A DNA stretch of 64,000 nucleotides from Bursaphelenchus xylophilus (taxonomy: Eukaryota; Nematoda; Chromadorea; Rhabditida; Aphelenchoididae). Positions 57,831 to 64,000 of the stretch are shown here, piece after piece; the stretch's first letter is position 1, and every line of letters begins with the position of its first letter. Location of the stretch: contig CAJFCV020000001.1 of NCBI GenBank assembly GCA_904066235.2, positions 8,618,001-8,682,000 of the forward strand. Reading direction: 5' to 3'. The position numbers were made by a program, and so were the translations under genes. The notes under the pieces were generated by a model that did not search any database, was not told the origin of the DNA, and saw only the letters and a list, made by a program, of their open reading frames with translations.

Positions 57831-58788
57831 CTCTACATTCTAAACACTTGAGCTTTACAAAATCATCATTTCAATGCAAAATAAATGCGAAATCAACGCA
57901 GATCAAATGCATCATATTAGTCCCGGGTTATTTATTAAAGTGGCAGTGAAAGATAATGACTAGGAAATAGAGATTAAAGCTGTAAAAAATATAGAAAGTT
58001 GAACGAGGATTTGCATCCCCGGCTACCCTTCATTTGGCCAGATTTCATTTGGGTCAGATGGGGTATTGGCCCAATATTTATAGCCAATGTTGCCTTCGAT
58101 TCGTCGGAATGGATGTCGAAGGGGTTTTCTACCGTTACTATTATTATCTGTGGAGGCATTCTATCAGTTTGACTACCAAATCCAGGTTTTTGGAGGCAGG
58201 CGCTATGATTTTTCGGGTCAGCGACAGTCCGGGTCAATGATACTATGGATCGCCTCGGTTCGTCGTTGTATGCATGAGGGAGGCTAGGAGAAGGCTTAGT
58301 TAGTAGAAGTAATCAGATTTATTGGGTCCTAGGACAGATTATCACCTATTTTGAGGCATTTTACATGAACTCACATCAATAACATCTAGATAGGCTACGG
58401 ATCTTCGTTTTTTGCCGCAAATTTTGGTCTTTTATATACTACATAAACTCGGGGCAAAGAAACCTAACGTTAGTAATAGCTACAATCAGAAAAAGTGGAC
58501 ATATTTCAAGTCTTCGCCAAGTATCCGCCGACCATCCAAAGGCTTTGCCAGGTCTCGTAGGCATTTACTACCGACCGATTTTTTGTTGACCCGAACTTTC
58601 GTCGACCCGAAAAGTCGGGACGTGTCTTTGGCTAGCAATATATGGAATTTGTCTGTCAATACTACTCTTTGACACCCATTCCGACCTTTTCGCTAGCGTT
58701 TTTCTAGCCGAACCAGGTTTTTAGCTCGCCATTTTAAAAGTTTGGCTGTACCCGATCTGCCCCAACGGAAAGATTGCGGTATCCCCAT

Positions 58789-59526
58789 TTAATGAGCAGC
58801 TCGGCTGAAAGACGGACTCTGTTGATGGACTCGACGCCTCTGCTCATCAAAACGTCTTTCCATTTCGTCCAACAGTTTCGGAGTGTATCTTACAACCAGC
58901 TTAACCGTTCCCTTTGCGTTTTTCAGCAAATGAACAGCAGTCTCATGGGCTTCTCGCTCCACATTCTAAAATCGGTAACATTGAAGTTTAATATTTAAAC
59001 CTACAATCCCATTGACCGCAATCAATTGATCTCCCCTCTTTAATCCGCCATGCCTATCTGCAATACCACCGGGGATAATTCTGGAGATATAAATTGGCGA
59101 GTTCTGTTCCTTTCCCCCCATCACGTTAAACCCCAGGCCTTGATCAGTCTTCGGGAGTTCAACTACCCTCGGATGAGCAAATCCTTCAGCTGCTGCAAAC
59201 GCCGCAACTGTAGCTTTTGCTGCCGCACTTGCAATAAGCTAAAACACGCGGTGAAGTTTATATGCTCCACATACTTCTGGCGATGCATCTAAATCAGCCG
59301 TTGATTTGTAAACATTCTCATAAACTTCTCGAACAGAGTTGAAGAACTTGGATTGTAGCACCTCTTGAAATATTTCAAGTTTGGGACTGTTGAGCTCTCC
59401 GGTCTTCTTTAAGTACGATATCAATTCATTTATTCGTTGGAGGTCTAAATTTAGATGAAACATCAAACGGGTAATCTTACCTCGCTCGAGCGCTAATTCA
59501 TCTGCAAGTGCATTCGATCTTGCCAT
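58789..59526 (-). CDS. lin-7: LIN-7 polarity scaffold, copy 2
   Basis: Exons 59,481-59,526; 59,275-59,444; 59,005-59,238; 58,789-58,965. No difference from copy 1 was noticed. Confidence 0.95.
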
Positions 59527-59627
59527 CTAAACCTAATGATTGAAATTACATCTATGCTCACAGATATTCATGGATATGAGCACCAAGGCACAAGACAAGA
59601 ATTATTACAAACTTAAACAATTTATTC

Positions 59628-60040
59628 CTAAACTTCAGAGACAAGCTTAAACTTTTGCGACATCGGAAGCTGGATGACATTAAAATGCAGCTTATCAAGT
59701 TCATCCAGACTCCGATGAGAGTAATCTCGTTCCACAAATTCGTTTTCGGTATCTAGGTCTACTCTTTCTTTGGTAATCATGACGGTTCCATCACATTCCG
59801 CCTTCAATAACAACTGTCCTCTGTCGTACACACAATATACCTAAAAAATTAAAATTTAACTGAAAACGTACTTACATTCCGCCCCGGATGGTAGTTCAAT
59901 CTTCTTTGTGCGACTAACAATTCTCCTTTGGCTACCTTCTCCCCGTCTTTGCGATGGATACCACCATAAGGAATGTTAGAAGGAGGGCGAAACATATTCC
60001 TGATGCTTTGTTTACTGGGCACGAACACACGCTTCAACAT
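59628..60040 (-). CDS. mrpl-27: Mitochondrial ribosomal protein L27, copy 2
   Basis: Exons 59,876-60,040 and 59,628-59,840. The copy appears identical to the first and keeps the same spacing to lin-7. Confidence 0.88.
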
Positions 60041-60733
60041 CTTCCTTGCCTTTTTCTAAATCTTTTTTGAGTGCGAGATCGAACTTCTAAAAAAAAACGA
60101 AAAATCTATTTCCTCGAGTTAAACGAAACGCCACTATCGGATTATTGGTCGTAGTTATTGAAGCCGCATTTTTATCGGCCAATATTGCAATTGCAGTTGG
60201 AGTCATTAATCGTCGCGATTTCTAAAAAAGTCGTCTATGTTTAGGTTATTTCTTGCAGCTTATGTGATTTATTAATGTTTCTTATTGTCTCAGAATAACC
60301 AAACTTCCCACTAGTCGAAAGGGATTGTACTTTTATTACACGTATACTAACTAAATTGGTGGTTTGTGATTGTGTTTATAATTTGAATTTTGATGTCCTT
60401 TCATCTGGGAAGAGGCATAAAAGGGACGTTGTACACGTCAGATAAACGGAGAGTCGATCGGCGTGCGTCCTTCTTCTCCCCCATCTCCATCACATCCTTT
60501 CTTTTCCTCTTTCTCTGATAAACATAATGAACAAGTTTCGCTTTCTGGATAAGGAAAAGCCACCTGGTCTTTAGCTTGGAATATTTTTGGTCAAATTGAT
60601 TTCGTGGGGTAATCGGGCGATCTTTCTTTTCTTGGATTTACATTTTCCTTATCCAATTGAAGTTTCGGGTTGTTGAAAGGTGGTCGTTTTTAGTTGGCCA
60701 GACTTGAACACGGTGAGAACCTAGACCATCAGG

Positions 60734-61132
60734 ATGACAGATCCCTGTGAATGTATCTTCAGCCATGAGGCTCTGATGCGTCGTCTTCTTAGTGCGGTAA
60801 GGGTTTATTCATCTCAATTGATTTTTGTTTTAGTTGAGGGATTCCCAGGCCGATTGTACCGACACGGAGTGTTTGGAATCGTCCGGAGATGGCTCTGTTT
60901 CTGGTGGTATGACCCTATCAATGTTGCTGGCCTTATGGGGTGTCATGGCTGTCATCTTGTTCATGAGCCGGCCAGCTTCTTTGAGAAACAACAGTGACCG
61001 TGACTTGAATGAGAAACCTCGTCTGAACGGAGTAAGCTCATTTATTGATTAGTTTTGCAATAGTCTACTTCGTCGTCTAATGGTTTAATGTTGTAGGACA
61101 ACAATCCTCCACCGCCTCCCTCGGCCTTGTAA
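60734..61132 (+). CDS. SMIM14 homologue, copy 2
   Basis: Exons 60,734-60,796; 60,834-61,031; 61,097-61,132. No difference from copy 1 was noticed. Confidence 0.9.
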
Positions 61133-62240
61133 ACCTTCAAGAACACGAACCTTCCTCTGCATCCAGGTCTAGTCCAAGAAATTCCAAGCCCAATCAAATA
61201 TAAATATATTATACATAATACACTCTTTAAGAAATAATGGATCGCGGGTCCGACCTTTTTATTTTACACATATTGATGTAGTTAATACACAGTCTCTTAC
61301 TCGCTTTGCCTTTGTAAATATAAATTTTATTATCAACAAGGATAAGTACGGTCAACACCCATGACAAGACGTAAGGTTGCAGGCTCTCGCGGAGGCATTC
61401 TCGGTTATCGCAGTCTCCACCTACGGAAAGTACATATTTGATGGTATTAGTATCTCGAGACGGACTGAAAATTGAGGTCCGGCCCGTTTTAAAATCCGGA
61501 CCGATTTTTGTCGGTCCGGACCGTCGCGACTCTTGCGGGCAACAACATAAAATACGGCGGTGATGCGTTTACTTTTGGAAATCTGCTGACACTTGCGAGC
61601 AACAGGAAGAAATAATATCTTTTTTGTGTCTTCTTTTACTTTAACTATTCTTAATTATTATATAAATAAAGCGTTAATCATAAGAACGAGCCCAAATTCT
61701 CTGATGACGGAAAGGATACCGAGGACTGTGGTTGATCATCTGTTGGAATCGGCGCTGCGGACGAGGACGTACTAGTTCTGGATTCTATAACGGAGCATTA
61801 TAATGTTTAAAACACGATTTTTGAGTCACTGCGTCAGCCAGTAGTGGGGCCCGGTCTTAGGAAAAAATCGATTTTGAGATTTTTGGCTTAAAATAGTCGG
61901 TAGCACTTGTGGAAGAAAAGCTAAAAATATTTTTGCCCAATTTTGCCCGGAAGGCATATTTTTTTACAAAATACGTTTTTACACTTCAAAGCCTCTGGAG
62001 GCCGATGTGATCCGACCACAGAGCTCAAACCTGGCATACAGGGGTTTTTGACACCCAGGAATCTGAAAATCGTAGCATTTTTACCGTCAGATTACTGTAA
62101 CATGGTCATACTGTAATCCGGTCGATAAAAATCGACGATAACTTCTTTAGATCAAAAATGCCACAGGATTTTATTGCAGATTCGGAATCAGCATAAAATT
62201 CTGCTTCGGATACATGTAAAATATGTTCAAAATTCCGTGG

Positions 62241-62315
62241 CCCAACCTCTGTAGTATAGTGGTTGTGCGCCAGGATTATCAATCTGGCGACCCAGGTTCG
62301 ATTCCCGGTGGCTGC
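62241..62315 (+). tRNA. tRNA-like sequence, left arm of P47 copy 2
   Basis: Duplicate of 47,160-47,234. Confidence 0.5.
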
Positions 62316-63133
62316 AAATGGCAGAAAATGGACTATAAAAGGGCGGAAACTTGGAAAAAAGGGAAAATAAATTACAGAAAATTAATTTTATGCTACTTAG
62401 GAGCAGTTTAAAAGTTTTTGCAAGAATTCCGCATAAATTACGGTTTTTATTGAAAACGCCTTATAGCTTGCCGGAAAGTGGAGCAATCTGGTTAAAATTT
62501 ACAGAAGAGGTTACTGTGGCTTCCTACTACAAAATAAGTCCATTTCTGCTTATTTCGTTAAATTTTTGGGATAGCCTGGATTTTCTTTCAAATTCGGGAT
62601 TTTAAGAAGGCGAGCTGCGGCCGAGGTTTATCGAACGGAACACTATTTGACCAAAAAGTCATATAAGATTCACAAAAAGTCATATAAGATTCCCTAACAG
62701 CACCGGGATCACACAGCTTGCAAAACTTAGGCCGTCTTGCGTATCCCACGAAAAACGGAGCGCGTGGACGCTCTTATGATAAATCTAAATGAAGACTCAG
62801 TTGATAAGGAACAGGGGCTAAATTACGGGACTGTAACATGCGTGCTTCCTTCTGAAAACCAAATAATTGTTTTATTTTGTTTTGTATTACATTCCTCGAC
62901 GGATTTGAAGAATATTGCATAGCAAGCGTTATCTAGATTCACCACAACTCTTTAGTTGCCATTTGGTGCGATCTTACGAATGCTGTGAGGCGTTTTCCAT
63001 AAAAACCGTAATTTATGCGGAATTCTTGCAAAAACTTTTAAACTGCTCCTAAGTAGCATAAAATTAATTTTCTGTAATTTATTTTCCCTTTTTTCCAAGT
63101 TTCCGCCCTTTTATAGTCCATTTTCTGCCATTT

Positions 63134-63209
63134 GCAGCCACCGGGAATCGAACCTGGGTCGCCAGATTGATAATCCTGGCGCACAACCACTATACTACAG
63201 AGGTTGGGC
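63134..63209 (-). tRNA. tRNA-like sequence, right arm of P47 copy 2
   Basis: Duplicate of 48,053-48,128. Confidence 0.5.
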
Positions 63210-63635
63210 CACGGAATTTTGAACATATTTTACATGCATCCGAAGCAGAATTTTATGCTGATTCCGAATCTGCAATAAAATCCTGTGGCATTTTTGATCT
63301 AAAGAAGTTATCGTCGATTTTTATCGACCGGATTACAGTATGACCATGTTACAGTAATCTGACGGTAAAAATGCTACGATTTTCAGATTCCTGGGTGTCA
63401 AAAACCCCTGTATGCCAGGTTTGAGCTCTGTGGTCGGATCACATCGGCCTCCAGAGGCTTTGAAGTGTAAAAACGTATTTTGTAAAAAAATATGCCTTCC
63501 GGGCAAAATTGGGCAAAAATATTTTTAGCTTTTCTTCCACAAGTGCTACCGACTATTTTAAGCCAAAAATATCAAAATCGATTTTTTCCTAAGACCACCG
63601 CTGGTGCCCTGACTCAAAAATCGTGTTTTAAATGA

Positions 63636-64000
63636 TTAAGACCTTACGAAATTTTCTTCCTTTGCCAACACTCGCCAAATACTAGGACTAGGTGGTTTAT
63701 ATTTTAAGGTAGCCATCCAATCTATCGGCGAAGAAATTAAGCCACGGCAAGCCTCATCGACGTCCGTGAATTCAGTAGCCAGTTGATTTCTCAACTCATT
63801 CTCGAATACTAATCCCAAAACACTCCGATCTTCCACCTTCTCAAGGGAACTTTCTTTTTTCTCATGTTTTTCGAAATATTTCAAGTGATCCTCGGTTTCA
63901 TCCCGGTTGTTGTAAAGCAGCTCTTTCCCAAAAAAAGACTCTGCTTGACAAAGCTTTTCCAGAATATCTTCAGGAATCGTTGAGACTTGCAGCATCTTCA
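63636..64000 (-). CDS. PHD-finger protein, copy 2 (last exon only, cut by window edge)
   Basis: The last exon is open in full here: MLQVSTIPEDILEKLCQAES continues through FFGKELLYNNRD to a stop at 63,636-63,638. It carries seven A at 63,930-63,936, where copy 1 has six, so this copy has the intact frame. The finger-encoding exons lie beyond the window. Confidence 0.65.
   Translation of the reverse strand, partial: KMLQVSTIPEDILEKLCQAESFFGKELLYNNRDETEDHLKYFEKHEKKESSLEKVEDRSVLGLVFENELRNQLATEFTDVDEACRGLISSPIDWMATLKYKPPSPSIWRVLAKEENFVRS

Larger units (their letters stand above)
61806..63632. mobile_element. Palindromic element P47, copy 2
   Basis: Copy of P47 in the second tandem unit, with the same TTTAAA flanks and tRNA-like arms. 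Confidence 0.85.
51203..64000 (+). repeat. Tandem segmental duplication, copy 2 (runs off the window)
   Basis: Direct repeat of 36,120-48,919. The first matching bases follow the breakpoint at about 51,203. The window ends before the copy does, so its right junction is unseen. Confidence 0.93.

Overview
This window is nuclear DNA of a chromadorean nematode that I cannot place to species. The evidence is a giant UNC-89 (obscurin-like) muscle gene, many very short introns, gene pairs spaced about 100 bp apart like nematode operons with AG acceptors just before the second ATG, and an intron-nested C-type lectin gene. All gene models come from hand splicing; nothing was searched or aligned by machine.

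Left half (1-35,030, minus strand): one gene, unc-89. Read 5' to 3' (right to left) it encodes SH3, DH, PH, about 56 Ig domains by my count, one Fn3 and a pseudokinase-like PK1. The KSP-repeat region of C. elegans UNC-89 is replaced by a short linker. A 294-nt Ig exon has been tandemly multiplied. There are three possible translation starts (35,028, 30,715 and 25,625). Intron 5,605-6,695 contains a complete plus-strand secreted protein with two C-type lectin domains. The left edge (1-1,400) and several introns hold large palindromic (foldback) elements.

Middle (32,979-37,572): a foldback element interrupted, with a TA target duplication, by a 3.7 kb element rich in TTACTTATA motifs. Three of the putative alternative unc-89 5' exons lie inside the inserted segment, which is hard to explain.

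Right half (36,120-64,000): a direct tandem duplication with a 15,083-bp period. Copy 1 is complete (36,120-51,202); copy 2 runs off the window. Each unit carries an orphan ephexin-type SH3 terminal exon pair (+), a TTC19-like TPR protein and ISCA2 (-, 125 bp apart), LIN-7 and mitochondrial ribosomal protein L27 (-, 102 bp apart), a SMIM14 homologue (+) and a gene with DPF-like PHD fingers (-). I noticed only three differences between copies, all single-base homopolymer changes, so this is either a very recent duplication or an assembly artefact.

The most unusual pattern is in the palindromic elements at 28.8-29.9, 31.1-31.7, 39.8-42.1 and 46.7-48.55 kb. They fall into two families by terminal repeat and target duplication, and all four carry tRNA-like sequences. 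Two of them share long homologous arms but hold different tRNA-like cores. This looks like a class of tRNA-bearing foldback elements.
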